Of a stretch of DNA of 64,000 nucleotides, positions 1 through 8,519 are shown one piece after another. The notes under the pieces are model-generated. The model had not been told where the DNA came from. It was given only the letters and a program-made list of their open reading frames with translations, and searched no databases. Source of the stretch: Dehalococcoidia bacterium. Its GTDB lineage: Bacteria; Chloroflexota; Dehalococcoidia; UBA2979. The stretch's first letter is position 1; the number at the start of each line of letters is the position of its first letter. A program made the translations under genes and the position numbers. The stretch lies in the NCBI GenBank assembly GCA_009692725.1, contig SHYP01000006.1:1-64000 (forward strand), written 5' to 3'.

Positions 1-680
1 GTGGCGGGCGAGATCGGGTAGCCGATGAAGATGTCGAGGCCTGCGGCGATCGCGCCGAGGCAGAGGAAGTCGTTGCCTTTGACGAGGATGCGCTGGCGCT
101 CGATGGCGGGGGGGGCGTCGAGCGAGTTCACCTGGTAGCCGCTGGCGGCGGCGGCCTCGAAGCCGACGTCCAGGGCCTTGATGTTGCCGTTAATGACCTC
201 GTCGTCGTTCGCGCGGCCGCGGCGGAAGCGCGCCTCGATGAACTGGCGGAAGTAGTCCGCCGGCATGGAGGCGAGCTGGGCGACGGCGCCGATCATGATG
301 ATGTTGGCGGCGCGCGGGTTACCCGTGGCGCGCGCGAGGTTATCGACGTCAAGGCCGATCGACAGGCCGCCGAGCTGCTCGTCGAAGTCCTTGGAGTTGT
401 AGATGAGCACGCCGCCTTCGCGGAGCTCACCGATGTGCGTCTCGTACGCCGAGCGGTTGAGCGCGACGAGGACGTCGAGCTGGTCGCCCTGCGTGAGGAT
501 GGTGTTGGTGGAGACGCGCGTCTGGGCCCAGGTGGGGCCACCCTCGATCTGCGAGGGGTACGTCGCGAACGTTTGCACGTGATAGCCGACCTGTGCGGCG
601 GCCTGTGCGAGACCTTCGGCTGCGGTGACCTGTCCCTGCCCACCCTCGCCGGCGAATCGAACGACGAGATCGCTACCCAT
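1..680 (-). CDS. korA: 2-oxoacid:acceptor oxidoreductase, fused gamma-alpha (KorA-type) subunit, C-terminus outside window
   Basis: The frame starts at ATG 678-680 and runs off the left edge without a stop. The N-terminal part is a gamma-type domain opening with RFAGEGGQG and containing SQIEGGPTWAQTRVS. After about 200 residues comes GAIAAGLDIFIGYPISP, the usual start of the alpha (pyrimidine-binding) domain. This gamma-alpha fusion is known from 2-oxoglutarate and other 2-oxoacid:ferredoxin oxidoreductases, which decarboxylate oxidatively to acyl-CoA and reduce ferredoxin in the cytoplasm. The beta (TPP) subunit would be expected just beyond the edge. Substrate cannot be decided from this fragment. 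Confidence 0.8.
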   Translation of the reverse strand, partial: MGSDLVVRFAGEGGQGQVTAAEGLAQAAAQVGYHVQTFATYPSQIEGGPTWAQTRVSTNTILTQGDQLDVLVALNRSAYETHIGELREGGVLIYNSKDFDEQLGGLSIGLDVDNLARATGNPRAANIIMIGAVAQLASMPADYFRQFIEARFRRGRANDDEVINGNIKALDVGFEAAAASGYQVNSLDAPPAIERQRILVKGNDFLCLGAIAAGLDIFIGYPISPA

Positions 681-985
681 CGGCCTGGCCTTTGTACTAC
701 AGCTCCACGTCCGGACAGGGCGTCCGTGGATCGGCGGCGTGCAGCCTCCAAACGCGGTGCCGTGGCCCTGACGGCCGCGACGCGATCGGACCTGCGGCTG
801 TGTGCGCTCCCGCGCAAGGACCGGCTGATCGCGCGCCGGGGAGCGTCTCCCGCCCCCAAGCCGCCTACTCCGAGTATGGTGCGCGCGCTACTACGTTCAA
901 TATCGCCGCACGTGATGGAGCGGCCGTATCATAACACCCGGGCAGAACCGGCACAGCAGCGCACACCCTGATTGGCTAATCAAAA
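681..985. other. Intergenic region between divergent korA and the RAM-domain gene
   Basis: About 305 bases with no convincing coding frame. It should hold promoters for both flanking genes. A weak sigma70-like candidate for the minus strand is listed separately at 873-900; on the plus strand only a loose TATCAT at 927-932 without a well spaced -35 is seen. Confidence 0.5.
873..900 (-). promoter_or_regulatory. Candidate promoter for korA
   Basis: On the minus strand TTGAAC (895-900) and CATACT (873-878) are separated by 16 bases, each matching 4 of 6 consensus positions. It would give a leader of roughly 185 bases before korA. Weak evidence from sequence alone. Confidence 0.25.
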
Positions 986-1225
986 ATGGTGAAGGCGTAT
1001 GTGCTAATCGTCACAAATCCCGGGGCGACCCGGCGCGTGGTCGAGGCGCTCGCTGCCATCCCGAATGTGCGCTCGGTGCACGAGGTGATGGGGCCGTACG
1101 ACATCGTGGTCGAGCTGGTCACCGACTCGCTGACCGACATCCCGCCGATCCTCTCCGACCGCATCCGCACGCTCGATGGCATCCAGTCGACGACGTCGCT
1201 GGTGGCGTTCCCAGAGCCGGACTAG
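986..1225 (+). CDS. Stand-alone Lrp/AsnC RAM-domain protein (ligand-binding regulator without HTH)
   Basis: The 79-residue product is a single RAM (regulation of amino acid metabolism) ligand-binding fold: a first beta strand AYVLIVTNPG, then VRSVHEVMGPYDIVVELV, the typical signature of Lrp/AsnC effector domains. There is no helix-turn-helix, so it cannot bind DNA alone; stand-alone RAM proteins (SMALR type) are thought to sense amino acids or modulate partners. The stop overlaps the GTG start of the next gene by one base, indicating co-transcription with the methyltransferase and peroxiredoxin. No clear Shine-Dalgarno precedes the ATG. Confidence 0.85.
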   Translation: MVKAYVLIVTNPGATRRVVEALAAIPNVRSVHEVMGPYDIVVELVTDSLTDIPPILSDRIRTLDGIQSTTSLVAFPEPD

Positions 1226-2073
1226 TGGCGGACACAGCGGTGGACCGCTGGCGCGCGCTGGTGCTGGCCAGGCGCGAGCAGATGGACGCGCAGCTCGCGC
1301 AGCTGGGCGGTCCGCCGGAGGACTGGTGGGCAGGGCGCGCTCCCAGCTTCTCGCGCAGCATCGGCGACGTGCGGCAGGCGCCGGGCTGGGGGTTGCCGCA
1401 GATCGTGGACCGGTTGGAGCGCACGGATACTGTGCTGGACATCGGCGCCGGAGCCGGGCGCTACGCGGTGCCGCTGGCGCGGGTGACGGGGCATGTGACG
1501 CTGGTGGAGCCCTCCGCGGCGATGGCCGGCGAGGCGCGCGCGGCGTTCGCGCGGGCGGGGCTGGCAAACTACACGCTCGTGGAGCGCACGTGGCCGGGCC
1601 CGCGCGTGCCGCCGGCGACGGCGGTGCTGATGGCGAACGTGCTGGGCCCGGTGCTGGAGATCGAGCAGTTCCTGGGGCGCGCCGTCGCGTCGGCGGAGCG
1701 CTGGGTGTGCATCGTGCACGGGGCGGCGCTCGACATGGGGCGCGCGGTGGAGCGGGTCGTGCACGCGTTTCACGGCGCGGCGCGGGTGCGTCAGCCGGGG
1801 CTCGCAGACCTGATCCCCGTGCTACATGAGCTTGGGATGCAGCCGGAGCTGGCGATGGGCGAGCGGCGGTTTGGGCGCGTGTACGCCGACGCGCGCGAGG
1901 CGGCGCGCGACGTGGCGGCGACGGCGCTGGTGGAGCAGACGCCCGCGGCGCTGCGGCGCGTGCAGCGGATCATCGCGGGCGAGCTCGAAGCGCAGCCGGA
2001 CGGGCGCGTTGCGCTCGCGGCGCAGCGTGTGCCGGTGGGGCTGCTCACCTGGCGCGTGCGCGGGGCGCGGTAG
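1225..2073 (+). CDS. Class I SAM-dependent methyltransferase
   Basis: 282 residues from a GTG that overlaps the preceding TAG. The SAM-binding motif I is visible near residues 71-80 (LDIGAGAGRY), followed by an acidic strand end (LVEPS) and a motif with MANVLGPV, as in Rossmann-fold class I methyltransferases. The substrate is not recognisable. The C-terminal third is Arg/Ala-rich and not diagnostic. Its stop codon overlaps the GTG of the peroxiredoxin by one base, so the three genes 986-2552 look like one operon. Confidence 0.8.
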   Translation: MADTAVDRWRALVLARREQMDAQLAQLGGPPEDWWAGRAPSFSRSIGDVRQAPGWGLPQIVDRLERTDTVLDIGAGAGRYAVPLARVTGHVTLVEPSAAMAGEARAAFARAGLANYTLVERTWPGPRVPPATAVLMANVLGPVLEIEQFLGRAVASAERWVCIVHGAALDMGRAVERVVHAFHGAARVRQPGLADLIPVLHELGMQPELAMGERRFGRVYADAREAARDVAATALVEQTPAALRRVQRIIAGELEAQPDGRVALAAQRVPVGLLTWRVRGAR

Positions 2074-2552
2074 TGGCGGTCACGCTCGCCGCGGGGGAGC
2101 TCGCGCCGGACTTCGCGTTGCGCGACCAGGACGGCGTGCTGCACCGGCTGGCGGACTACGCGGGGCGCACGGTGGTGCTGTACTTCTACCCGAAGGACGC
2201 GACGCCGGGCTGCACGACACAGGCGTGCTCGCTGCGCGATGAGCACACGGCGATCGTGGCGGCGGGCGCCGTGGTGCTCGGCGTGTCGACGGACGACGCG
2301 GCGTCGCACCAGCGCTTCCGCGCCGCGCATGCGCTGCCGTTCCCGCTGCTGGTCGACGAGGGCGCAGCGGTGGCGACGCGCTACGGCGCGTGGGGCGAGA
2401 AGACGCTGTACGGGCGCACGTCGATCGGCATGACGCGGGCGACGTTCGTGATCGGGCCGGACGGGCGGCTGCTGCGCGTGTGGAAGCGTGCGCGCGCTGC
2501 CGATCACGGCACGGCCGTGCTCGCGGCGTTGCAGCAGGCGGCCGCGCGGTAG
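2073..2552 (+). CDS. bcp: Thioredoxin-dependent peroxiredoxin, BCP/PrxQ type
   Basis: 159 residues with the full BCP pattern: APDFALRDQDG near the N-terminus, then FYPKDATPGCTTQAC with the peroxidatic Cys at residue 47 and a resolving Cys at residue 52, the five-residue spacing of BCP/PrxQ enzymes. It would reduce peroxides in the cytoplasm using thioredoxin. The length is normal for the family (about 150-160). It starts at GTG overlapping the methyltransferase stop and is the last gene of that operon. Confidence 0.92.
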   Translation: MAVTLAAGELAPDFALRDQDGVLHRLADYAGRTVVLYFYPKDATPGCTTQACSLRDEHTAIVAAGAVVLGVSTDDAASHQRFRAAHALPFPLLVDEGAAVATRYGAWGEKTLYGRTSIGMTRATFVIGPDGRLLRVWKRARAADHGTAVLAALQQAAAR

Positions 2553-2638
2553 CGTCGGGCGAGCGGGACCGCGCACGCAGCGCAGCGACGCGGGTGTCAC
2601 TGCGCTGCGTGGATCACGGGTGCGGCTAGCGGCCGCGC

Positions 2639-3451
2639 CTACCGGCCGCGGAAGGCGGGCTCGCGGCGCTCCACGAACGCCTTCACGCCTTCGACGCCGT
2701 CTGCGGTGACGAACAGCTGGTTGACCATCTGGTTGGTGAGCAGCTGCACGCGCTCGAGCTGGTCGTGCTCGACGGAGTAGGCGAGCTGCTTGGTGCCGGC
2801 GATGCCGAGCGGTGGGCCGGCGGCGATCTCCTGCGCGAGCGCAAGTGCGCGGTCGAGCAGCGCGGCCGCGGGCACGACCTCGAGCACCATGCCGAAGTCG
2901 AGCGCTTCCTGTGCGGTGAAGCGGCGCGCGGTGAACATCAGCTCCAGCGCGCGCTGCATGCCGACGGCGCGCGGGAGGAAGTACGGCACGCCGTAGTCCG
3001 CGGTGATCCCGCGCTTGATCTGCGCGACCTGGAACACGGCGTCGTCCGCGGCGATGCAGATGTCCGATCCGAGCGCGACGCCGATGCCCATGCCCATGCA
3101 GTACCCGTTGATCGCGGCGATCACGGGTACGTCCGATTTGCGCATCCACGTCGTCGCATAGATATCGGGGTGGGCGGGGCGCCACGGCGGGCGCTGCTGC
3201 TCGATGTTGGCGCCGGGGAAGTTCTTCACGTTGCCGCCAGCGCAGAAGGCGCGGCCTTCGCCGGTGATGATGACGGCGCGGATGCGGTACTCGCCGGCGC
3301 TGAGCTCGCGCATGTAGCGCTCGATGCTCTCGTCCATCTCGCGGCCCCAGGCGTTGAGGCGTTCGGGGCGGTTGATCTTGATGACGGCGACGTTGCCGTA
3401 CTCCTCGATGCGGATCGACTCGTCCTCGATGACGTGTGTGGGGTCGGCCAT
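2639..3451 (-). CDS. Enoyl-CoA hydratase/isomerase family protein
   Basis: 270 residues from ATG 3449-3451. Crotonase-fold features: INRPERLNAW near residue 27, oxyanion-hole motif FCAGGN at about residues 69-74, and the second oxyanion segment INGYCMGMGIGVALGSD. The position that often carries the second catalytic Glu reads KRGITADYG, so the exact reaction (hydratase or another crotonase reaction) is open. It lies downstream of a substrate-binding protein gene on the same strand, with a hairpin between them, so it is probably transcribed separately. It likely acts in acyl-CoA beta-oxidation. Confidence 0.88.
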   Translation of the reverse strand: MADPTHVIEDESIRIEEYGNVAVIKINRPERLNAWGREMDESIERYMRELSAGEYRIRAVIITGEGRAFCAGGNVKNFPGANIEQQRPPWRPAHPDIYATTWMRKSDVPVIAAINGYCMGMGIGVALGSDICIAADDAVFQVAQIKRGITADYGVPYFLPRAVGMQRALELMFTARRFTAQEALDFGMVLEVVPAAALLDRALALAQEIAAGPPLGIAGTKQLAYSVEHDQLERVQLLTNQMVNQLFVTADGVEGVKAFVERREPAFRGR

Positions 3452-3550
3452 ACGTACCCTCCGTTCGCGCGGGGTCGCGGCGCAACGCGTGCGGTGCGCC
3501 TTCGCGGGAGCATAACGCACGTGCATCGCGGAGTGTGGGGAGGGGATAGC

Positions 3551-3582
3551 GCGAGCGGCCCGGGTTGGGCCGGGCCGCTCGC
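3551..3582 (-). terminator. GC-rich hairpin downstream of the substrate-binding protein gene
   Basis: A perfect 13-base stem (3551-3563 with 3570-3582) and a 6-base loop lie 42 bases after the stop of the gene ending at 3625. There is no T-tract, as for most hairpins in this window. Confidence 0.6.
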
Positions 3583-3624
3583 GGTGGTGTCGGGCGCGCC
3601 GCCGGCGCGCGGACGGGTGCGCAG

Positions 3625-5412
3625 TTACTTGTCGAGCCACATGCTCGTGAGCTGGGCGCCGATGTCGTAGTAGTACGAGTTCGCGCCGAGCACGCCGACC
3701 CAGCGCACGCCACGCAGCCACGGCTGGTAGACCGTCGCGGCGATCGCGCTCGGCTTCTCGATGCGGTAGGCCTGGTCCAGTGTCTTGTCCCATATCTTGC
3801 GCAGGATTTCCTTGCGCTTCTGCCGGTCGATCTCGCTGCGCTGCTGCTCGGCCCATGCGTCGAGCTCGGTGTCTTTGATGCGCCAGCGGTTGCCGGGCGA
3901 GTCCGAGCGGACGTGCTGGTAGAAGAAGTTGTCGGTGTCGAAGCCCTGGGCGGCCCAGCCGTCGGCGACGTCCGGGAACTTGGCGCCGACCCACTGCGAG
4001 TTGAACTCGGTGTAGTCGACGGAGCGCGCGTCGAGCTTCACGCCGGCCTTCTGGAACTGGTTGACCAGCACCTCGTTGGGCGACTTGTTCGAGGAGTCGC
4101 CGTAGTTGTAGTAGATCATCTGCATCTCGAGGTTGCTCTGGCCGGCGGCCTCGAGCAGCTTTTTCGCCTCGGCGACGTCGGTCTTCCACCATTTGCCGAG
4201 CTGGCCGGACTCGGCGGTCGGCGGCTTGTCGAAGATGAAGATCCAGGGCATCGTCGGCGTCGAGACGCCGTACGTGCGCAGCGCGATGTCGATGATCTCC
4301 TTGCGGTCCATGATCATGCTGACTGCACGACGCGTGCGCACGTCCTGCCACTTCGGCAGGTCGAGGTTGAACGACAGCGCGAACGTGTTGGTCACGGGCT
4401 GCGCGGTGTTGGCCTGGATGTCCGGGTTCGTCTTGAGCAGCGTCTCGAGCTCGATCACCGTCGTGCCGACGGTGTAGCCGAACTCGATCTGCTTGGCGCG
4501 GAACGCCGCGAGCTGTGCCGCGCCGTCGGTCTGCACCTTGCAGACGAGGCTGTCGATGAGCACTTTGCCCATCCAGTAGTCGGGGCTCTTGTCGAACGTT
4601 GCGCCGACGCCGGAGGCCGCTTCCTTGAGGATCATCGGGCCGGTGCCGATCGCCTTCTTGTCGATCTCGCCGCTGTCGACCAGTTCCTTCGGGTGGATGG
4701 TGGTGTAGCGGCTGGCGAGCGGGATCAGGAAGTCCGGCTGCGGCTTGTTGAGCGTGATCTTGACCGTGGTCGCGTCGGGCGCGTCGACGGACTTCACGTT
4801 GGTGAAGTAGGGGCGGTGCACGCCCTCCTTCTGCAGGCGCTCGTAGACGAACTTCACGTCGGCGGCGGTGAACGCGCGGCCGCTCAGCGGCGCGATGTTC
4901 TGCCACTTGACGTTGGGCTCGAGCTTGAAGGTGTAGGTCAGGCCGTCCGGGGATTGCTCCCAGGACTTCGCGAGCTCCGGCACGATCTCGAGCTTGAAGG
5001 GGTCGGCGCTGGGGCCGCGCTTGAAGCCGAGCAGGCGGTTGTAGACCACGTTCGGGACGGTCACGGTGCCGCCGGCGGCGGACTTGGAGGGGTCCATGGT
5101 GGAGACGTCCCAGGTGACGGCGAAGGTGGCGGTGCCGCCGGCCTTTGGCGTCTTGCCGGCGGGCTCCGGGAAGTTGAAGGGGATCAGCTTACCCGCGACA
5201 GTGATGCCGTCCGCCGGGGTGCCGGACTGGGCGGCCGCTGTGGCGCTACTTGCGGCGCCGCCCGCGGGCGCCGCTTCCTCCTCGTCGCCGCCGCAGCCGA
5301 TGAGCGCCGCGGCCGCGAGCCCCGCCGCCCCCAGTGCGCCGCCGCGCAGCAGCGCCTTGCGGCTGAATGTGCCGAACAGGTCGGAGCGGTCCGTCGATTC
5401 GTCGCTGGTCAT
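3625..5412 (-). CDS. Family-5 (peptide/opine/nickel-type) ABC transporter substrate-binding lipoprotein, copy 1
   Basis: 595 residues from ATG 5410-5412, chosen because AGAGAGG lies 7 bases upstream and it begins just before the signal. The signal has SRKALLRGG, a long Ala/Leu core and lipobox LIGC followed by GGDEEE, suggesting Tat- or Sec-exported lipoprotein attached to the outer face of the membrane. The mature part has the SBP_bac_5 pattern: DPSKSAAGG, VVYNRLLGFK, PELAKSWEQSPDGLTYTFKL and FTAADVKF. The family binds oligopeptides, but also other solutes. No permease or ATPase gene is adjacent; two paralogues lie at 14324-16108 and 43335-45134. Confidence 0.9.
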   Translation of the reverse strand: MTSDESTDRSDLFGTFSRKALLRGGALGAAGLAAAALIGCGGDEEEAAPAGGAASSATAAAQSGTPADGITVAGKLIPFNFPEPAGKTPKAGGTATFAVTWDVSTMDPSKSAAGGTVTVPNVVYNRLLGFKRGPSADPFKLEIVPELAKSWEQSPDGLTYTFKLEPNVKWQNIAPLSGRAFTAADVKFVYERLQKEGVHRPYFTNVKSVDAPDATTVKITLNKPQPDFLIPLASRYTTIHPKELVDSGEIDKKAIGTGPMILKEAASGVGATFDKSPDYWMGKVLIDSLVCKVQTDGAAQLAAFRAKQIEFGYTVGTTVIELETLLKTNPDIQANTAQPVTNTFALSFNLDLPKWQDVRTRRAVSMIMDRKEIIDIALRTYGVSTPTMPWIFIFDKPPTAESGQLGKWWKTDVAEAKKLLEAAGQSNLEMQMIYYNYGDSSNKSPNEVLVNQFQKAGVKLDARSVDYTEFNSQWVGAKFPDVADGWAAQGFDTDNFFYQHVRSDSPGNRWRIKDTELDAWAEQQRSEIDRQKRKEILRKIWDKTLDQAYRIEKPSAIAATVYQPWLRGVRWVGVLGANSYYYDIGAQLTSMWLDK

Positions 5413-5618
5413 TAGAGCCTCTCTCTGGGGGGCAGCCACAATGCCGCATGCTACGTACTCGTCCACCATCGCACGCGGGTCAAGAACACGCACCGCCGCG
5501 GGTCTCGCCACCCGCGCGGCGCCCGCCACCCCGGCGAATCCCGCGCAACCGGCCGCCGTGCCTGCTACGGTACGCAGCACGAACAGGGCACCGAGTATCG
5601 CACGGCGAGGAGGGTCGA

Positions 5619-6554
5619 GTGAACGGTCAGCGCGAGTACCAGTACATCATGACGGAGCCGATCGACGACGGACGCATCGTCCGCATCACGCTCAACCGCC
5701 CGAACGAGCGCAACGCGCAGAACCGCGGGCTGCTCGTCGAGCTCGGCGAAGCGTTCTTGAGCGCCGAGGCGGACGACAACGTGCGCTGCATCATCCTCGC
5801 GGGCGCCGGGCCGCTCTTCTCCGCCGGCCACGACATGGGCACGCCGCAGGCGATCGCAGAGCGGCAGCCCGGCCCGGACCAGCACTACACCGTCGCCGGC
5901 TACGGCGGCACCACCAAGGCGCTGGAGAACCGCTACCTGCAGGAGTGGCACTTCTTCTTCCAGAACACGTTGCGCTGGCGCAACCTCCGCAAGATCACCA
6001 TCGCGCAGGTGCAGGGCAAGGCCTACGCCGCCGCGCTGATGCTTGCGTGGGCGTGCGACCTCATCGTCGCGTCGGACGACGCCGAGTTCGCCGACGTCGT
6101 CGGCACCCGCCTCGGCATGTGCGGCCTCGAGTACTTCGCGCACCCGTGGGAGTTCGGCCCGCGCAAGACCAAAGAGCTGCTGCTCACCGGCGACACCATC
6201 GGCGCGCAGGAAGCACACCAGCTCGGCATGGTCAGCAAGATCTTCCCGCGCGCGCGGCTGGAGGAAGACACGCTCGCCTTCGCGCGACGCATCGCGCAGC
6301 TGCCCACCGTCACCTCGATGCTCATCAAGGAGTCCGTCAACCAGACGCAGGACAACATGGGCTTCTACAACGCGCTCAACGCCTGCTTCACATTGCACCA
6401 GGCGAACCACGCGCACTGGGCCGAGTTCCGCGGCGACGGCATCGGCGCGGCGCGCCCCGGCGAAGATGGCATCCTCGACTGGCGCACCGCTGCACCGCCG
6501 GCACGCGCCGAGACCACCAGCCCCGGCCAGATCGCCACCGGTTCGCGCGTCTAG
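5619..6554 (+). CDS. Enoyl-CoA hydratase/isomerase family protein (long form)
   Basis: 311 residues from GTG 5619-5621, selected because GAGGAGGG sits a few bases upstream; an in-frame ATG lies 11 codons further in. Crotonase features: ITLNRPNERNAQNR, oxyanion motif LFSAGHDMG and GKAYAAALMLAWACD. It is longer than the usual 260 residues, with an insertion after the first oxyanion motif (a Tyr/Gly-rich stretch up to RYLQEWHFFF) and a C-terminal extension. The substrate is unknown. It is divergent from the substrate-binding protein gene and followed by a strong hairpin, so it seems monocistronic. Confidence 0.86.
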   Translation: MNGQREYQYIMTEPIDDGRIVRITLNRPNERNAQNRGLLVELGEAFLSAEADDNVRCIILAGAGPLFSAGHDMGTPQAIAERQPGPDQHYTVAGYGGTTKALENRYLQEWHFFFQNTLRWRNLRKITIAQVQGKAYAAALMLAWACDLIVASDDAEFADVVGTRLGMCGLEYFAHPWEFGPRKTKELLLTGDTIGAQEAHQLGMVSKIFPRARLEEDTLAFARRIAQLPTVTSMLIKESVNQTQDNMGFYNALNACFTLHQANHAHWAEFRGDGIGAARPGEDGILDWRTAAPPARAETTSPGQIATGSRV

Positions 6555-6573
6555 CGAACGGTCGCACAGCTGA

Positions 6574-6617
6574 GGAATACAGGAGGACCGGCGTCACCGC
6601 CGGTCCTCCTGTATTCC
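6574..6617 (+). terminator. Perfect 20-bp inverted repeat after the enoyl-CoA hydratase gene
   Basis: Arms 6574-6593 and 6598-6617 are exact reverse complements with a TCAC loop, 19 bases after the stop at 6554. The stem is GC-rich next to the loop and AT-rich at its foot. No T-tract follows, but the position fits a terminator. Confidence 0.7.
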
Positions 6618-7249
6618 CGGTGCAATACGCCGCGCACTCGCCTCACCGATGGCGAGCGCACGCCTGCGCCACGGTCACATGCTGAGCATTGAGCGCGAGC
6701 TAGCGGGCGCGCTCGCCAGCATCAGGCGGAAGCGCGCGCATCCTCCGCTGGTCCGCAACGCTCTCCTGCGCGGGCGCGCGCCCGCCGACGTCGCGCTGAT
6801 CGCCGTGCACGACGCACGTCAGAGCCAGTCCGATCAACACTCCGCCGCACCTGGCACACTGCATCTGCGCGCACTCCACGGCGGCGGCGTGAGCGCCTGC
6901 GACCGTACAACATGACCACAGGGAGCCAATCGGACGCCCCGCCAGCCCGACATTGCGCCGCCCCAGCGTTGCACCATCGGCGCTCAACGCAGAGCGGATG
7001 TGGTGCACGGCGCGCCCTGGCGGTTGCTGGAGCCAGTATACGCCCGCCCCACAATTCACCCCTGCGCGGCGCATGTAACGTGCTAAGCTCACGGCGAGCA
7101 GCCCGCCTGGCGAAGCGCGGGCGACGTCGATGCCGGGACGTTGGGGAAGCCGGCCGGCCCGGCGCGATGGCGCAGTCACGCGGTTCGAAAGCAGCGGGTC
7201 GCTCGCGCGCAGCAACGCTCGCGGGAGACGCGCGGACTAGGGGCGCATA
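6618..7249. other. Long intergenic region without a recognisable gene
   Basis: About 630 bases. Frames open here on both strands are Arg- and Ala-rich and show no domain or ribosome-binding site. It presumably contains the promoter of the zinc-ribbon gene that starts at 7250, but no well spaced -35/-10 pair is seen. Confidence 0.4.
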
Positions 7250-7477
7250 ATGGCAGTGTCTGACAGCGGGGCCCTCGAGGGCGGGTTGGCAGTCGGCGGT
7301 CACATGTACGAGGCTGGCGAGGCGGCCGCCCCCTGCGTGCATCACTGGATCCTGCAAACGCCGCGCGGCGGTGTCACCAGCGCCGCCTGCGGCCAGTGCG
7401 GCCAGACCCGCACCTACAACGACGGGGCCGCGACGCATTGGACGCTGCGCGGCCGCACCCCCAAGCGCCCTGCGTGA
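7250..7477 (+). CDS. Small zinc-ribbon-like protein, unknown function
   Basis: 75 residues. The core reads CVHHWILQTPRGGVTSAAC followed by QCGQTRTYND, a CxHHW...PxG...CxxCG pattern that I recognise from small proteins common in Chloroflexota and Actinomycetota. The two Cys-containing knuckles could bind one zinc. No enzymatic motif is present. The next gene, another Cys-rich metal-binding protein, starts 10 bases after its stop, so both may share a transcript. Confidence 0.7.
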   Translation: MAVSDSGALEGGLAVGGHMYEAGEAAAPCVHHWILQTPRGGVTSAACGQCGQTRTYNDGAATHWTLRGRTPKRPA

Positions 7478-7487
7478 GCTGCCCGGC

Positions 7488-8042
7488 GTGACGCAGCGCG
7501 GAGCGGCGCCCGAAGGGCAGCTCACGGCGCCGCTCGATCCCACGCCGCCGACCGACGCGACACACCCAGTCACGCGCTACGTGTCGCTCGACGAAGCGCG
7601 CGCCATCGAATGCAACGGCTGCGGCGACTGCTGCGACTCTCGACGCACCGCTGGCTTCTGGACGTGGGGCGACCTGCCCGCGGACCAGTACGCCCCCATG
7701 AACGCCGGCGCGCCGCTGATCATCCCGCTCGAGGCGATCGGGGGCGGCGGCTGGCGCGACCGCGCGCGCACAGAGCTCGACGGCGCCATGCTGAGCATGA
7801 CCCGCTTCCGCTGCGCCGCGTTCGAGAGCGCTCCCGACGACTCTTCGGGCAGCTGCCGCCTGCACGACCGCGAGCGCCCCGCACGCTGCGGCGAGTTCCC
7901 CGCCGGCGGCGTGGCCATCGAGCGCGAGCTGCGTGAGCAAGGCGAGGCGCCGCTGCAGACCGGCGCGTTCCCGCGCTGCAGCTGGTACGCGATGGTCGTC
8001 GTCCCGGACGCCGACCCGCGGCGCGCCACGAACAGCCGCTGA
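7488..8042 (+). CDS. YkgJ-family cysteine-cluster protein
   Basis: 184 residues if begun at GTG 7488-7490, chosen because it follows the previous stop by 10 bases; the frame is open further upstream but overlaps the zinc-ribbon gene there. Near residue 45 it has ECNGCGDCCDSRR, the Cx2Cx2CC cluster of YkgJ (zinc- or iron-chelating) proteins. Further Cys residues follow (FRCAAF, SCRLHD, PARCGEFP, FPRCSWY), as in the family. The function of the family is poorly known; metal binding is the only supported statement. Confidence 0.8.
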   Translation: MTQRGAAPEGQLTAPLDPTPPTDATHPVTRYVSLDEARAIECNGCGDCCDSRRTAGFWTWGDLPADQYAPMNAGAPLIIPLEAIGGGGWRDRARTELDGAMLSMTRFRCAAFESAPDDSSGSCRLHDRERPARCGEFPAGGVAIERELREQGEAPLQTGAFPRCSWYAMVVVPDADPRRATNSR

Positions 8043-8519
8043 CTGCGCCCGGTCGAAGATGAGCTATCGCCCGCGCGCGTCACGCGCCGCGAGTGAAACG
8101 CCCGCCGCGGCCCGCCGTCTCCGACTGCGGCGCGGTACTACAGCGCCTTGAAGGCCCGGCCGGCCTCCTCGAGCTGCTCGCGGTCCTGCTCGTTGAACAG
8201 CGTGCTTCGCTGGTCGTGCAGTGCGTGTGGCCGGACTCCGTCACGTGGTGGCGGCCGCCGCGCGCTCCGGCACGCCCTTCGCCTCGAGCCCCGTCAGCGT
8301 TTCCGTGGGCGCGAAGCGCATCGAACTCGGCGCAGTCCCCATGCATGCAGCTGCCGTCTCGCACCGCCACCCGTATACCGGCGCGACTTTGAGCGCTTGA
8401 GCGTGTGACCAAGAGGCGACTAAGAGAACAGACAACGCGACGCGTGCTTGTCATAAGCTAAAACGTACGGCCGCTGTCCACTCAGTCACCGAGCGCGTGA
8501 AGGCTGCCGCGTCGAGCCG
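8043..8519. other. Gene-free stretch, possible decayed coding sequence
   Basis: About 475 bases between convergent genes. No intact gene is seen. On the minus strand a short acidic, helix-like reading ends at the stop 8138-8140 (LFNEQDREQLEEAGRAFKAL), and another frame holds MRFAPTETLTGLEAKGVPE further upstream. They could be pieces of one broken gene, but the evidence is thin. Around 8396-8470 the base composition is less GC-rich than its surroundings. Confidence 0.3.

Noticed and set aside
980..988. Leaderless start of the RAM-domain gene with TAATCA as -10
   Set aside because: The box is too close to the ATG and no -35 is visible.
3565..5415. Very long open frame opposite the substrate-binding protein gene
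   Set aside because: It is a GC-rich antisense shadow: Arg, Asp, Val and Leu dominate, there is no domain, and the opposite strand has a clear family-5 binding protein.
6649..7249. Several 70-110 codon frames upstream of the zinc-ribbon gene
   Set aside because: No ribosome-binding site, no domain, and amino-acid composition typical of non-coding GC-rich DNA.
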